Below are positions 9,104 to 18,706 of a stretch of 64,000 nt of DNA, one piece after another; within the stretch, counting starts at the first letter, position 1; every line of letters starts with the position of its first letter. The notes beneath the pieces were generated by a model that saw only the letters and a program-made list of their open reading frames with translations, had not been told where the DNA came from and did not search any database. A program made the position numbers and the translations under genes. The stretch comes from Pseudomonadota bacterium (GTDB lineage Bacteria; Desulfobacterota; Desulfobulbia; Desulfobulbales; SURF-16), in the NCBI GenBank assembly GCA_018816555.1, contig JAHIVT010000145.1:1-64000 (forward strand). The letters run 5' to 3'.

Positions 9104-10918
9104 ATGAATTTTAGTTTCCGCAACTTTTTGATCCTTATTCTGGTGGCAATAGCTGTTCTCATCGGTGTAGATTTCTGGAAGGCTGAAAAAAAACTTCCAG
9201 AAGTTGACTATTCTACTTTTATGGCCCAGTTGAATGATAAAGAGATCACTAAAGTGACTATAGAAGGAGGAATCATTGAAGCAACAGATAAATTTGATCG
9301 GCAATATCAGACATTTGCACCTGATGTCAAAACCGTTTTGGATAAACTAGAAAAACAGAATATTTCTATCAGCACACGTCAGCCAAAGGGAACCTTCGCT
9401 TTCTCTCCATTTCTGTTGATCATTGTGTTGGGCGGTTGGATGTATTTCCTGATGCGGCAGCAAAAAAGCAGCGGGTTTGCCAAGAATAACCCTTTAATAA
9501 CTCCGACTAAAAAACTCAATATCACCTTTGATGATGTGGCTGGTATTCCCGAAGCCAAGGAAGAGCTTGTCGAAACCGTAGAATTTCTCAAAAATTCCGG
9601 CAAATTCACCAAACTTGGTGGACATATTCCCAAAGGCGTACTTCTTCAGGGTCCCCCTGGAACAGGCAAGACACTGCTGGCTAAGGCCATTGCCGGTGAA
9701 GCGGGTGTGCCATTCTACAGTATGAGCGGGTCTGATTTTGTGGAAATGTTCGTAGGCGTCGGCGCGTCAAGAGTCCGTAATCTTTTTGACCAGGCAAAAA
9801 AAAGCGCACCCTGTATTATTTTCATAGATGAAATTGATGCAGTGGGAAGAAGCCGTGGAGCTGCAGGAGCACAAGGTGGGCAGGACGAAAGGGAGCAGAC
9901 CCTGAATGCCTTGCTGGTTGAGATGGATGGCTTTAAATCAGGGGAAACAGTTATCATAGTTGCCGCAACCAATCGCCCTGACGTACTTGACCCCGCCCTT
10001 CTGCGTCCAGGACGTTTTGATCGCCAGGTTAATATATTACCCCCCGATGTGAAAGGAAGACAAAAGATTCTCGAGGTGCATGCCAAGAAACTTATCATGG
10101 GCAAAGATGTTGCGCTGTTTAAAGTTGCCAAAAGCACTCCGGGTTTTACCGGCGCGGAGCTTGCCAACCTCATGAATGAGTCGGCGTTGATGGCGGCCCG
10201 CAAAAACAAGGATTTTATCGAAACCATTGATATTGAAGAGGCAAAGGACAGAATACTCATGGGAGCTGAACGTAAAGGAATGGTTATCACCGAACAGGAA
10301 AGAAAGGTGACGGCCTACCATGAGGCCGGACACGCTATTGTTGCGGAATTGCTGCCCGATGCAGACCCTGTCCATAAAATAACTATTATCCCCAGAGGAA
10401 GGGCAATGGGCGTGACGCAGCAGATCCCATTGGACGATCGACACTCCTATTCACGAGAGTATCTGAGATCCAGGATAATGACTCTGCTGGGTGGCCGGAC
10501 AGCAGAAGAAATTATCTTTAATCAATTTACCACCGGGGCGAGCAGTGATCTTCAGTCTGCAACAGAAATTGCCACCAAGATGATTTGCGAATGGGGCATG
10601 AGTGATCTGCTTGGTCCCCGCGCTTATGTCGTGGCTGACCAGAGCTTTCTTCAGACCGGCACGGTAAAACGCTCCTACAGTGAAGAAACTGCGCGGGCAA
10701 TTGATATGGAAATCAACAAAATCATAGAAGATTGCTACCAGGAAACTATGATTATTCTTGAGGGGAAAATAGGTTTTCTCCACAAACTTTCTGAGACACT
10801 TCTATTGTCAGAAACTATTGATGCGGAAGAGGTCAATATTATTCTCAAAAGCAAGGAGATCAGCAGACAGAACGAAGAAATGTTGCAAGGCAGACAACAG
10901 CGAACACGTCCAACATAG
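9104..10918 (+). CDS. ftsH: FtsH, membrane-anchored ATP-dependent zinc metalloprotease
   Basis: Start at ATG 9104, preceded by TGGAGGAT; an in-frame ATG at 9077 lacks a ribosome site. 604 residues. The first helix is at about 7-24, a small periplasmic domain follows (about 25-95), the second helix is at about 100-118, then the AAA+ module with Walker A GPPGTGKT, Walker [10 protein letters not shown] and second region of homology ([19 protein letters not shown]), and the M41 peptidase with zinc motif HEAGH. It degrades misassembled membrane proteins and short-lived cytosolic regulators as a hexamer in the inner membrane. It is monocistronic here. The length is slightly short of the usual 610-650 residues because of a short C-terminal tail. 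Confidence 0.97.
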   Translation: MNFSFRNFLILILVAIAVLIGVDFWKAEKKLPEVDYSTFMAQLNDKEITKVTIEGGIIEATDKFDRQYQTFAPDVKTVLDKLEKQNISISTRQPKGTFAFSPFLLIIVLGGWMYFLMRQQKSSGFAKNNPLITPTKKLNITFDDVAGIPEAKEELVETVEFLKNSGKFTKLGGHIPKGVLLQGPPGTGKTLLAKAIAGEAGVPFYSMSGSDFVEMFVGVGASRVRNLFDQAKKSAPCIIFIDEIDAVGRSRGAAGAQGGQDEREQTLNALLVEMDGFKSGETVIIVAATNRPDVLDPALLRPGRFDRQVNILPPDVKGRQKILEVHAKKLIMGKDVALFKVAKSTPGFTGAELANLMNESALMAARKNKDFIETIDIEEAKDRILMGAERKGMVITEQERKVTAYHEAGHAIVAELLPDADPVHKITIIPRGRAMGVTQQIPLDDRHSYSREYLRSRIMTLLGGRTAEEIIFNQFTTGASSDLQSATEIATKMICEWGMSDLLGPRAYVVADQSFLQTGTVKRSYSEETARAIDMEINKIIEDCYQETMIILEGKIGFLHKLSETLLLSETIDAEEVNIILKSKEISRQNEEMLQGRQQRTRPT

Positions 10919-10982
10919 TGCCACACATATGTAGCTACACATGTGTGGCATGCAACACTTTCTGCCACACATGTGTGTAGCA
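10919..10982 (+). promoter_or_regulatory. three copies of a GCTACAC-ATGTGTGGCA palindromic box, candidate enhancer site
   Basis: Box B at 10934-10950 (GCTACACATGTGTGGCA), and boxes A (10919-10935) and C (10963-10982) as inverted near-copies. The set lies about 100-165 bp upstream of the -24 element at 11081, the usual place for sigma54 enhancer sites. Boxes A and B can also pair as a hairpin right after the ftsH stop codon, so a double role as terminator is possible. Confidence 0.55.
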
Positions 10983-11080
10983 TCCTCCCTCCCGGATTGA
11001 ACCATTATTCATTTTTTATATTTTTCTCCTTCATCCTGACACGTATTCCGATTTCTTCCAACAACAACACCACAACGTAT

Positions 11081-11096
11081 TGGCACTGTTTATGCT
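11081..11096 (+). promoter_or_regulatory. sigma54 (-24/-12) promoter of the cytochrome/FeS/NrfD operon
   Basis: TGGCACTGTTTATGCT has a complete TGGCAC -24 element and GC exactly 10 bases after GG. Predicted transcription start is near 11107, giving a leader of about 95 bases. Confidence 0.8.
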
Positions 11097-11203
11097 TGAG
11101 GGTTATTTCAAGCAGTATTGCAGGCGTAAGCCACATTCAAAATTAGGAGTCGAGTTTTTTCAAGAGCCTGACTTTTTCATTCATTCTCAAAAGGAGAAAG
11201 GAA

Positions 11204-11725
11204 ATGGGTTTGAAAACAGGAAAACAAGTTGGCCTAGCTGCATTAATCGCTATGGCAGCGCCATTGGTATTGCCATTCAGTGCTAATGGAGAGGTCTTTG
11301 AGCTAAGCAGCCTTGCTAACCTATATGAAGGGGTCAGCTTTGATCATGACATGCATATTGAGGCAGTTGCAGACGATTGCTCACTATGTCACCACCACAC
11401 AGCAGGTACTCCACCTGAAGAGCCGACATGCATTCCATGCCACAAAAACAGCCCCGAAGCTGATTCACCGGCATGCAGCAGTTGTCATCTCATTGAACCG
11501 TTTTCCTCTGCCAATCTGGCAATAAGTGAAGAAAATCCACTTCTTCATCACAAAATGAAACCAGGGCTGAAAGCTGCTTTTCACCAGAACTGCATGGGTT
11601 GTCACCAAGAAACTGGCGGACCAGTTGGTTGCCAGGATTGCCACGCCATGACCGAAAAGGGTGAGAAATTCTACAACACAGGACAATACGCACCAAAACC
11701 TCGCACGGAAACTGGCCATCATTAA
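11204..11725 (+). CDS. periplasmic pentahaem cytochrome c, class III-like
   Basis: 173 residues with strong AAAGGAG ribosome site. A signal peptide (about 1-29, ending SANG) directs export. Five CXXCH sites: CSLCH, CIPCH, CSSCH, CMGCH, CQDCH; HDMHI and LLHHKM supply likely distal His ligands as in cytochrome c3-type folds. It is the first gene of a three-gene operon with a four-cluster ferredoxin and an NrfD-type membrane subunit. By analogy with Hmc, Tmc, Nrf and the Geobacter Cbc complexes, it would exchange electrons between the membrane quinone pool and soluble periplasmic cytochromes. Which named complex it matches cannot be settled from sequence alone; a CbcSTU-like arrangement is my best guess. 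Confidence 0.88.
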   Translation: MGLKTGKQVGLAALIAMAAPLVLPFSANGEVFELSSLANLYEGVSFDHDMHIEAVADDCSLCHHHTAGTPPEEPTCIPCHKNSPEADSPACSSCHLIEPFSSANLAISEENPLLHHKMKPGLKAAFHQNCMGCHQETGGPVGCQDCHAMTEKGEKFYNTGQYAPKPRTETGHH

Positions 11726-11763
11726 AATTGACGTAAAATTGAGACCAATGCATAGGTGAAAAT

Positions 11764-12693
11764 ATGAAGAAATTGAACAGAAGAAATTTTATCAAGGGTA
11801 GTCTGGCAGGAGGCATCGCTACTGTCGCCGCCTCCGGTAAAGCCAAAAAAGCCTCAGCTGCCGGGGGGGATTTTGGTGGCTATCCGGAAAGCATGGGAGT
11901 TCTGGTGGACATGACCAAATGTATCGGTTGCCGCACATGTGAAGCAGCATGCAACAAGGAACAAGGCCTGCCTGAACCGGATAAACCCTTTGATGACTAC
12001 AGCGTATTTGATGAGCATCGCCACGGTGGATTGCCCCGCCGTACAACAGAAAAGGCTTACACTGTTGTAAACCGCTACAATGTTGAAGGACGTGATCACC
12101 CTCTTTTTAGAAAATTCCAATGCAATCACTGCAACGAACCTGCTTGCCTGACCTCCTGTTTTGTCAATGCCTACACAAAAACCCCTGAAGGGGCAGTTAT
12201 CTATAACCCCAAAGTATGTGTCGGCTGCCGAACATGCATGGTGGCCTGCCCCTTTTATGTGCCCGCATACAGTTTCACCAGTGCTATCAATCCGGTCGTT
12301 AAGAAATGTATCATGTGCTATGACACTCGGCTCAAATTCGGACGTCCCCCGGCATGTGTTGAATCTTGCCCACAAGGCGTAATGACTTTCGGTAAACGGA
12401 AAGACCTTATTGCTCTTGCCCATCAAAAGATTGAGGGAAACCCGGGGAAATACGTCGATCACCTGTATGGAGAACATGAAGTAGGCGGTACATCGTGGAT
12501 GTATCTCTCTGATGTGCCCTTTGACAAGATCGGCTTTGACATGCACCTCGGTAAGGAACCAATTATCAGTTACGTCAAGGATTTTCTTGCAATGGTCCCT
12601 ATGGTTCTCTGCATCTGGCCAGCATTGTTCACCGGCTTTCATCTCCTGTCCACCAGGAAGCAGGCAAATAAAGAAGAGTCGCCCAAGGCATAA
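11764..12693 (+). CDS. Tat-exported FeS subunit with four [4Fe-4S] motifs and a C-terminal membrane anchor (HybA/DsrO-like)
   Basis: 309 residues. N-terminal twin-arginine signal NRRNFIKGSLAGG. Four cubane motifs: CIGCRTCEAAC, CNHCNEPACLTSC, CVGCRTCMVAC and CIMC with a later CVESC. A hydrophobic helix near residues 278-297 (MVPMVLCIWPALFTGF) anchors the C-terminus, as in HybA. Ferredoxin subunits of this type wire a periplasmic redox partner to an NrfD/HybB quinone site. It follows the pentahaem cytochrome by 38 bp and precedes the membrane subunit by 12 bp, so the three form one complex. Known alternatives are hydrogenase, sulfite-reduction (DsrO) or formate systems, but no catalytic subunit is present here. 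Confidence 0.92.
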   Translation: MKKLNRRNFIKGSLAGGIATVAASGKAKKASAAGGDFGGYPESMGVLVDMTKCIGCRTCEAACNKEQGLPEPDKPFDDYSVFDEHRHGGLPRRTTEKAYTVVNRYNVEGRDHPLFRKFQCNHCNEPACLTSCFVNAYTKTPEGAVIYNPKVCVGCRTCMVACPFYVPAYSFTSAINPVVKKCIMCYDTRLKFGRPPACVESCPQGVMTFGKRKDLIALAHQKIEGNPGKYVDHLYGEHEVGGTSWMYLSDVPFDKIGFDMHLGKEPIISYVKDFLAMVPMVLCIWPALFTGFHLLSTRKQANKEESPKA

Positions 12694-12705
12694 CAGGAGG
12701 AAGAA

Positions 12706-13962
12706 ATGAAAAAATTAATAGCTGAAGGCTACCAGCCCATCGATACACTCATTAAACCAAACACCAACAATCCCTGGTCCTGGAAAGATAAACTGTTTCT
12801 CGGATTAACTCCAAAGGATTACATGAAGCAACTTTTTCGTAATCCCTTCAACTGGATACTTGCCATCATTTATGCAGTCGGAATTCCGATCCTTGTCGGA
12901 CGTTTCATATTCGGCCTCGGCTGGGCTACCCATGGTTCCTACGATTATCCTTGGGGGCTTTTTCTTGGCTGGGGTCTGTTTGTCATGGTTCCCTTATCCG
13001 CTTCCGGGTTTATGATGGGAACCACGGTCGAACTCTTCGGCAGAAAGGATTTCAAGCCGATTGAACGTCTCGGTCTGTTAAACGGACTGCTTGGCTACTT
13101 CTTCGCTGTTGTCTTTCTCCAGGTCGACCTCGGCCAACCATGGCGTCTGGTTTACCCAATGTTTGTTTCACTCGGGCCTGCAGCGGTTCTCTTTCTGGTG
13201 GCCTGGCATGTTGCCACCTATCTCTCCGTGCAGATTGCCGAATTAGTGCCGGCAACCAGCGAGTTAATGGGATGGGTAAAGCCCAAAAAATTCATCAAAA
13301 GCATCGTATTGGGACTGACCATCGCAGGTATCATACTTTCTACTCTGCATCAGGGCGCTTTGGGTGCACTCTTTACCTATGCGCCCGGCAAGGTCCACCC
13401 CCTCTGGTATTCGGCTGCCTTCCAATGGTTCCATTTTTTCTGCTCTTCCATATTCGGCGGCCTTTCCATGCTGATTGTTGTCAGCACCCTCAGCAAATGG
13501 TTCTTGCAATGGCGATGCGATGCCAATTTCAGCAAAAATCTCGACAAGATCACCTTGGGGATAGCCAAGGGTTGTTCTATGGCCCTCATCACCTATCTTG
13601 TTATCAAATTGGTTGCACTTGCCCATGATAATGAGTGGGGATATCTCCTTACAAGTTGGGGGCAGTTGTATATTTTTGAAATTATAGCGGGTTCCATCGT
13701 GCCACTCGTCTTGTTTACCATGGCTATCCGGACGGGCAGAGCAGGACTCGCACGTTTCGCCGCCTTTATTGCTGTATTCGGCATCGCTTTAAACAGGTTG
13801 AACACGGCCCTGATAGCCTTTAACTGGCATCTATATCAGGAAATTCCTCACTGGCGCGAGTTTGTTATCGCCATAACCGTTTATGCCACATATATCGTTG
13901 TTTACCGGGCAGTACTGTATCGTCTTCCTATTCTTTACACGTGGCAGGGGGATTCCAAATAA
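12706..13962 (+). CDS. NrfD/HybB-type integral membrane quinol oxidoreductase subunit
   Basis: 418 residues, strong AGGAGG site. About ten hydrophobic helices spread over the length, as in HybB and the longer NrfD proteins. Acidic and aromatic residues between helices are consistent with a quinone site near the periplasmic face. It shares an operon with the cytochrome and FeS subunits. The family passes electrons between menaquinol and periplasmic FeS or haem partners. No molybdopterin or hydrogenase subunit is near, so the complex probably works as a quinol:cytochrome c oxidoreductase. In sulfate or metal reducers such complexes may run in either direction. Confidence 0.92.
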   Translation: MKKLIAEGYQPIDTLIKPNTNNPWSWKDKLFLGLTPKDYMKQLFRNPFNWILAIIYAVGIPILVGRFIFGLGWATHGSYDYPWGLFLGWGLFVMVPLSASGFMMGTTVELFGRKDFKPIERLGLLNGLLGYFFAVVFLQVDLGQPWRLVYPMFVSLGPAAVLFLVAWHVATYLSVQIAELVPATSELMGWVKPKKFIKSIVLGLTIAGIILSTLHQGALGALFTYAPGKVHPLWYSAAFQWFHFFCSSIFGGLSMLIVVSTLSKWFLQWRCDANFSKNLDKITLGIAKGCSMALITYLVIKLVALAHDNEWGYLLTSWGQLYIFEIIAGSIVPLVLFTMAIRTGRAGLARFAAFIAVFGIALNRLNTALIAFNWHLYQEIPHWREFVIAITVYATYIVVYRAVLYRLPILYTWQGDSK

Positions 13963-13995
13963 ACACCACACCCTCGTAACGTTAAATATTAAAAG

Positions 13996-14019
13996 CAGGG
14001 GAGGCACATGTCTCCCCTG
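13996..14019 (+). terminator. GC-rich hairpin after the NrfD gene, weak terminator or attenuator
   Basis: CAGGGGAG pairs with CTCCCCTG across GCACATGT. It lacks a T-run, so read-through into the kinase at 14037 is likely. Confidence 0.5.
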
Positions 14020-14036
14020 TCACCCCAAGGCTGACA

Positions 14037-15896
14037 ATGATTCTTCCGCTCAAATCAACCATCTACACTATTTACCTGGCAGTCTTTGCCGCTTTGGTAA
14101 TCCTCCTAAGCCAGGGAGTACGCCAATATCAGCTCTATCATGAACATGAAGCCATTATCTCACAGACCGAAAGTCTTATTTTTCAATTTTCCATTATACG
14201 CGAACACGTGTCTGAGGCCCTTCTGGAGGATGGTCAGCAATCGAAACTTTCCGGCATTTCTACGGAAATGGAAAAACTTAACACCAATCTGACGGCCATT
14301 CTGAGTGAAAAAAACATTGGAGATGAATATAAGCTGCCTTTTTTAAACAGCATTGATCTGCCCGGCATTATCCTGCTGCTGCGAAAAATTGAATCAGGCT
14401 CAGGGGAAATTGAAAACAAACGCAACCTAAACAGTGAAATGCGCACCCTGGGAGAAAGACTCCTCCTCTTCGACCGGGTACTGGTAAATAACTCTAAAAA
14501 GAAGGTGATTGGATTTCAGAATATTATCATCGGCTCAGCTACTTTTGTCGTCTTTTTGCTGGTGACAGTGCTGACCCTTTTCCATCGCCAATTGATTGTA
14601 CCATTGCTGCAACTTGTCAGCAAAAGTAGCGAGGCTGCTTCCGGGCAGAACATCGTTATCCAGGTAAATAGTCCATCCAAGGAATTAACAAATCTGACCG
14701 GTACCATTACCGATCTACTGGAACAACGCAGTGATTTACAAATGCAGATGCAAAGCTATCGTCAAACCTTTTTAGAACTTGTTACTTCGCTGAAAGGTTT
14801 TTACGTTGTAATTTCCCGTGACGGAATAATTATTGATATCAGTTGTAATATTGCCGAAAAATGCGGGTTCAGCCCCGCGGAATTGACAGGCCGACAATGG
14901 CGTGATTTTTTCACTATGCCACCCAATGAAGCTGAATCCACGTTTTCCGATGCCCGATTTCTTGAGGACTCCGCCACCACATGCCGTCCATTCCATATGT
15001 CACTGACGACAAAAGAGCAAAGCCCTCCTGCTCATATTCGTTGCAGCTTCATCAAATATCCCGAGGAGGGAAACAGTGAATCGTATCAAATATACTGCCT
15101 GGGGATTGATCTATCCGAAGAGCAGACAGAGATAGATGGACTGAAACAATGCCTTGCTGCTGAAATAAATAAAAAGGCGGAAATGGTCCGTGTATCACAC
15201 TTTGCCATACTTGGAGAGCTGTCGACAGGAGTTGCCCATGAAGTCAGTAATCTCAGTAACGGGATCATTAATTATGCCCAGGTCCTTGCCGATGCAGCTT
15301 GTGATCCTGACTTTGAAATTGAACGGGACAAACTTTTTAAGAAGATTATTGTGGAGGGAGAGAAAATAGCAGGCCTTGCCAAAAACCTGCTCGCCTATGG
15401 GCAGGATGATGCGCAATCAAAAGAACTTGCCCCGATTGAAGATGTTTTGCAGAATTCACTCAATCTCATGAGCCACTATTTCAGGATCGACGGAGCCACC
15501 GTTGAAACAAACTTCAATACCAGCATGCCTTACAGAACAAATGGGCGGCAGATGCAGCAGGTCTTTCTCAATATACTCAACAATGCGCGTCGTGCACTCA
15601 ACGAACGCTATCCACAAAGGAATGAAAATAAAATAATCAGGGTCAGCACCAATGAAATTGAAAAAAACGGCGAAAAAATGATCCGCCTGAGCTTTACCGA
15701 TTTTGGCATTGGAATATCAGATGAGAATTTAAAAAAGGTTTTTGAGCCTTCATTTTCAACGAAACCCGCTTCCGAGGGAATTGGGCTGGGGCTTACAGTG
15801 AGCCGCGAACTTATTGCCCAGCACCGTGGAGAAATTTATATGGAAAGCCAGCCCAATGACCACACAACCGTGACGGTAGAACTACCGGTTATTTAA
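14037..15896 (+). CDS. membrane-bound HAMP-PAS histidine kinase
   Basis: 619 residues, AAGG six bases before the ATG. Two membrane helices (about 8-26 and 162-182) enclose a helical periplasmic sensor of no recognised type; then HAMP (about 185-235), PAS (about 245-360), HisKA with His401 (VAHEVSNLSNGIINYAQ) and HATPase (N-box NILNNARRALN, G1 DFGIGI, G2 GIGLGLTVS). The H-box has Ser where the usual Pro of HExxNP would be, but the His is intact. The NGIINYAQ signature links it to the two soluble kinases at 2538 and 4627. No response regulator is adjacent, so it may share the activator at 6284 or one elsewhere. The 3' end overlaps the convergent gene by 8 bp. Confidence 0.88.
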   Translation: MILPLKSTIYTIYLAVFAALVILLSQGVRQYQLYHEHEAIISQTESLIFQFSIIREHVSEALLEDGQQSKLSGISTEMEKLNTNLTAILSEKNIGDEYKLPFLNSIDLPGIILLLRKIESGSGEIENKRNLNSEMRTLGERLLLFDRVLVNNSKKKVIGFQNIIIGSATFVVFLLVTVLTLFHRQLIVPLLQLVSKSSEAASGQNIVIQVNSPSKELTNLTGTITDLLEQRSDLQMQMQSYRQTFLELVTSLKGFYVVISRDGIIIDISCNIAEKCGFSPAELTGRQWRDFFTMPPNEAESTFSDARFLEDSATTCRPFHMSLTTKEQSPPAHIRCSFIKYPEEGNSESYQIYCLGIDLSEEQTEIDGLKQCLAAEINKKAEMVRVSHFAILGELSTGVAHEVSNLSNGIINYAQVLADAACDPDFEIERDKLFKKIIVEGEKIAGLAKNLLAYGQDDAQSKELAPIEDVLQNSLNLMSHYFRIDGATVETNFNTSMPYRTNGRQMQQVFLNILNNARRALNERYPQRNENKIIRVSTNEIEKNGEKMIRLSFTDFGIGISDENLKKVFEPSFSTKPASEGIGLGLTVSRELIAQHRGEIYMESQPNDHTTVTVELPVI

Positions 15897-17334
15897 CCAC
15901 AACAAATGTATCCGGGGCGGCACCAAGTTCGATCCAACCCGCAACCTTGTTTGACGAAAGATCAATAACAGAGACGCCACCTTTATACTCATCCCCCACA
16001 TAAAGCCACTGACGAATGAGAGAGACATCCATTCCAAAGGGCATACCCCCCACTTGAATCCCCCGGGAGGCATTGAGCTGACCGGGTTTCATCAATGAAA
16101 TATTACCTGACCCGTAATTCGAAATATAAATATGGCTGTTGCCGAAAACAAGCCGTCTCGGTTTGATACCTACATTAATACGAAACTTGTTCCTGCCACC
16201 TGGAAGTTCAAAAACCGATACGGAATTACTGGAACTTTCTGCCACAAAGAGATAATTATCCCGCGCCAGCATACCATCAGGTGTTCCCCCTGTATCAACC
16301 GTATTGACGACCGTCAGGGAAGTTGCATCCACGAAATATACCTTCTGGGCATATGCACAGGAAATCGCAATCAGATTCTGATCCTCAAGGTAGAGCATAT
16401 ATTTGGGGCGGGAGCCAATGCGGATCTGCCCATCAACAGTACCCGTTTGCATATCGAGACGGAGCAGATTATTGCCCATCTCATCAAGCAGGTAGGCCTT
16501 CTTTCCATCTGAACTGACGGTCATATAGGTTGCTTTTACCGAAAGAGGTATCCGGATTTGATCGATCAGACTATTTGAGGTCAGCTCAAAAGTCTTAACG
16601 GCAGAGTCCTTGGGGGCAAGAACGAAAAGTCGATTAGCTGCCAGGTTTGCTGCAATAGTGGTCGGCTTACCGCTGATGCCAATGGAACCGCATACCATAT
16701 TCAGATCGGTTCTGATTATGTAAATGGTATCAAGTGCTGGACAGGAGACATAGGCCAGATCTGTCACAAGGGGAATACTCTGCAGGTTAAGGCTCATATT
16801 GGGATGGAGGATGGCTGTTCCCTGCATGGAACCTGCAGTATCCCATGTCAGGAAAAGAGATGTACTGTCTCCTTTAGCAAGGTTGAGTTCTACGGGAAAA
16901 TTGATTTCAACAACCGGATTATCCACAGACAGAAAAATCATTTCCCCATCTCGATCAAGGGCAGCCTTTTCAACTGTAAATCTGATACGTTGATATTGGC
17001 CGGCCGGAACCCCTCCTCTGCCGGCAAGAATCTGCCCGTTGGAGCGCACATCCTGACGCTGAATTTCCTCCCTGATTGTCCTGAGAGGAAACCACGTATT
17101 GTAGGACTCGACCTCAAGATTACTTATTTTCATCCACAGATTGGGACCTTCAGGCTCTTTCAAGCGCAGGAAGACAGAGAGCCTCGCATCACCGCTGCTT
17201 TCCTGAAAAGCCGCACCGGATAAGGAATCGCCACCAACCGCCCCCCCCTGCTGACAACCGGCAAGGGAAAAAATTCCACAGAGCAGAAAAAGCAAATGCG
17301 AGATGATATTTACGCCAGCCAAACGAGCTTTCAT
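15889..17334 (-). CDS. lipoprotein with DUF4382-like N-terminus and YVTN-type beta-propeller
   Basis: 481 residues from ATG 17334 (CAGG upstream; the in-frame ATG at 17379 has no ribosome site). Lipobox LAGC gives a lipid anchor after residue ~26. An N-terminal beta domain (about 45-190) resembles DUF4382 (VPAGQYQRIRF core). From about 200 on, repeated blades of about 42 residues resemble YVTN/surface-layer propellers. It is the last gene of the minus-strand cytochrome cluster, 271 bp after the OmcS-like gene, with a dispersed repeat between them. Propeller lipoproteins and NHL proteins accompany outer-membrane cytochrome loci in Geobacter and relatives; a role as scaffold or surface-exposed partner is inference. 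Confidence 0.8.
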   Translation of the reverse strand: MKARLAGVNIISHLLFLLCGIFSLAGCQQGGAVGGDSLSGAAFQESSGDARLSVFLRLKEPEGPNLWMKISNLEVESYNTWFPLRTIREEIQRQDVRSNGQILAGRGGVPAGQYQRIRFTVEKAALDRDGEMIFLSVDNPVVEINFPVELNLAKGDSTSLFLTWDTAGSMQGTAILHPNMSLNLQSIPLVTDLAYVSCPALDTIYIIRTDLNMVCGSIGISGKPTTIAANLAANRLFVLAPKDSAVKTFELTSNSLIDQIRIPLSVKATYMTVSSDGKKAYLLDEMGNNLLRLDMQTGTVDGQIRIGSRPKYMLYLEDQNLIAISCAYAQKVYFVDATSLTVVNTVDTGGTPDGMLARDNYLFVAESSSNSVSVFELPGGRNKFRINVGIKPRRLVFGNSHIYISNYGSGNISLMKPGQLNASRGIQVGGMPFGMDVSLIRQWLYVGDEYKGGVSVIDLSSNKVAGWIELGAAPDTFVVVK

Positions 17335-17384
17335 AATAAAAAACCTGCTTTTTTTATTAATAGGAAAACTACCTGTCATTTATT

Positions 17385-17490
17385 TGCTGTCGCGGGAAAA
17401 ACCTCACGACAGCCGTACAGTGCATAATAACTTCCTGATTTATCATCACGTGAATTCGGTGCCGGGACTTTTACGAAGCCATCAATCTTT
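17385..17490 (+). repeat. dispersed intergenic repeat, copy 1 of 3
   Basis: Shares blocks CGACAGCCGTAC, GTGCAT, TTCCTGATTTATC, ATTCGG and the GGGACTTTT..CATCAA end with copies at 25000 and 51832. A further partial echo of its right end (CATCAATCTTTGG) spans the stop codon of the neighbouring cytochrome gene at 17606. Confidence 0.8.
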
Positions 17491-17605
17491 GACGATCTCG
17501 TATTTATGCACCTTAAGGATGAAAAGCAGCTCGCCCGCCTACCGTGACGATAACTCTACAATTTATTGACACGAGCATCTGACGCCAAGACTTGTTACCA
17601 AAACA

Positions 17606-18694
17606 TCAATCTTTGGTCGTATGACAAACAGCACAACCGTTAAATCCGCCCCCTGGCCACGATTTATAATCCCACCTCAATAAGCCCTGATACGGAGTAC
17701 CATGAGCCCGATGACATGAGAGGCACATGACAATAGCATCATCGGCAGCAGTATATACGGTGCTGTTTATTATTTCTGTATTACTTGCTGTGGCAACAGG
17801 CGAGATAACGCTGTAGACATTATTGGAGCCTGATCCACCGTTATATGACACATATTCATCTGTCGAAGCGGCCCTGCCCATATCAAAATCTGTGGGATGC
17901 CTCAGCCAGACACCGGCACCAAATGTGCCGGAAGAAATGTTGCCCGACCCCTGATGAAAGTCACCATGGCATTTGGCACAGAGACTGCTGATGGTGCTAT
18001 CATCGTTTTGCGTCTCCAGGGTCCTGTCAATTCCGTAATATTTGTTATGATGGCCGCTTGCCGGCCGATACTCATATTGCTGATCCTCCCATCCCTGCAC
18101 GGAGTAGAGAAAGCGATAACTTTTCGCCAATGTCGAGCCATCCTTCCATTTGGTCATATCATTGGCATGATGGGACTTCATCATGGACTTGATTTCACCG
18201 CTTACCGTACGGTCGCCATGACAACCACTGACTCCGGCACACGTAAGTTGCGAGCCTAACGCAGTTCCACCCGGGGGGATATTACCGAATCGAGTGTCAG
18301 GAATAGCGATACCGTTCACATTATGGCCGGTTGCCTCCAGTCCGCTGCTCACCCAGTAGAAATTCCCTCCAGCCAGAGTGGTGGTGGTACCCTCCGTGCC
18401 TGTGTTGCTGTATGTCGGTGGGCTGGTTTGCAGAACATATGGAGTGGTAAGACCTCCAACGCTATTGTTTCCCTGATGACAGCCAATACAGTTGGTATTG
18501 AGCAAGGCATCATTAGGTGTAAATGATAAATCAAGAGAACCATCTATCATATTCTGCGCAACAGCGGCACCTCCCTGACTGTTGTGCATGGTATGACAAT
18601 TGCCGCATTGCCCCGTAACCTTTGCATAGCACACAAGAGGAAACAGGATCAAAGGCAGCGCAACCAGTTTCTTGAGACCCTTTGTTGTCTTCAT
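17606..18694 (-). CDS. OmcS-like multihaem cytochrome, probable nanowire subunit (copy 1)
   Basis: 362 residues from ATG 18694 (AAGGGG six bases upstream; the GTG at 18700 is too close). Signal peptide ends near VCYA. Haem sites in order: CGNCH (in CGNCHTMHNSQ), CIGCH, CAGVSGCH (CX5CH, non-standard), CAKCH, CLSCH (in CLSCHRAHG), CAVCH near the C-terminus. The order and surrounding words (CHTMHNS, GHN, LRHP, CLSCHRAH, terminal CHxxKD) follow hexahaem OmcS of Geobacter, whose subunits stack into extracellular cytochrome filaments. Filament formation here is inference from that likeness. It is co-oriented with the multihaem, chaperone and NHL genes upstream, and 12 bp from the NHL gene. A paralogue lies at 30043. 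Confidence 0.85.
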   Translation of the reverse strand: MKTTKGLKKLVALPLILFPLVCYAKVTGQCGNCHTMHNSQGGAAVAQNMIDGSLDLSFTPNDALLNTNCIGCHQGNNSVGGLTTPYVLQTSPPTYSNTGTEGTTTTLAGGNFYWVSSGLEATGHNVNGIAIPDTRFGNIPPGGTALGSQLTCAGVSGCHGDRTVSGEIKSMMKSHHANDMTKWKDGSTLAKSYRFLYSVQGWEDQQYEYRPASGHHNKYYGIDRTLETQNDDSTISSLCAKCHGDFHQGSGNISSGTFGAGVWLRHPTDFDMGRAASTDEYVSYNGGSGSNNVYSVISPVATASNTEIINSTVYTAADDAIVMCLSCHRAHGTPYQGLLRWDYKSWPGGGFNGCAVCHTTKD

Positions 18695-18706
18695 GGTCAC
18701 CCCTTT

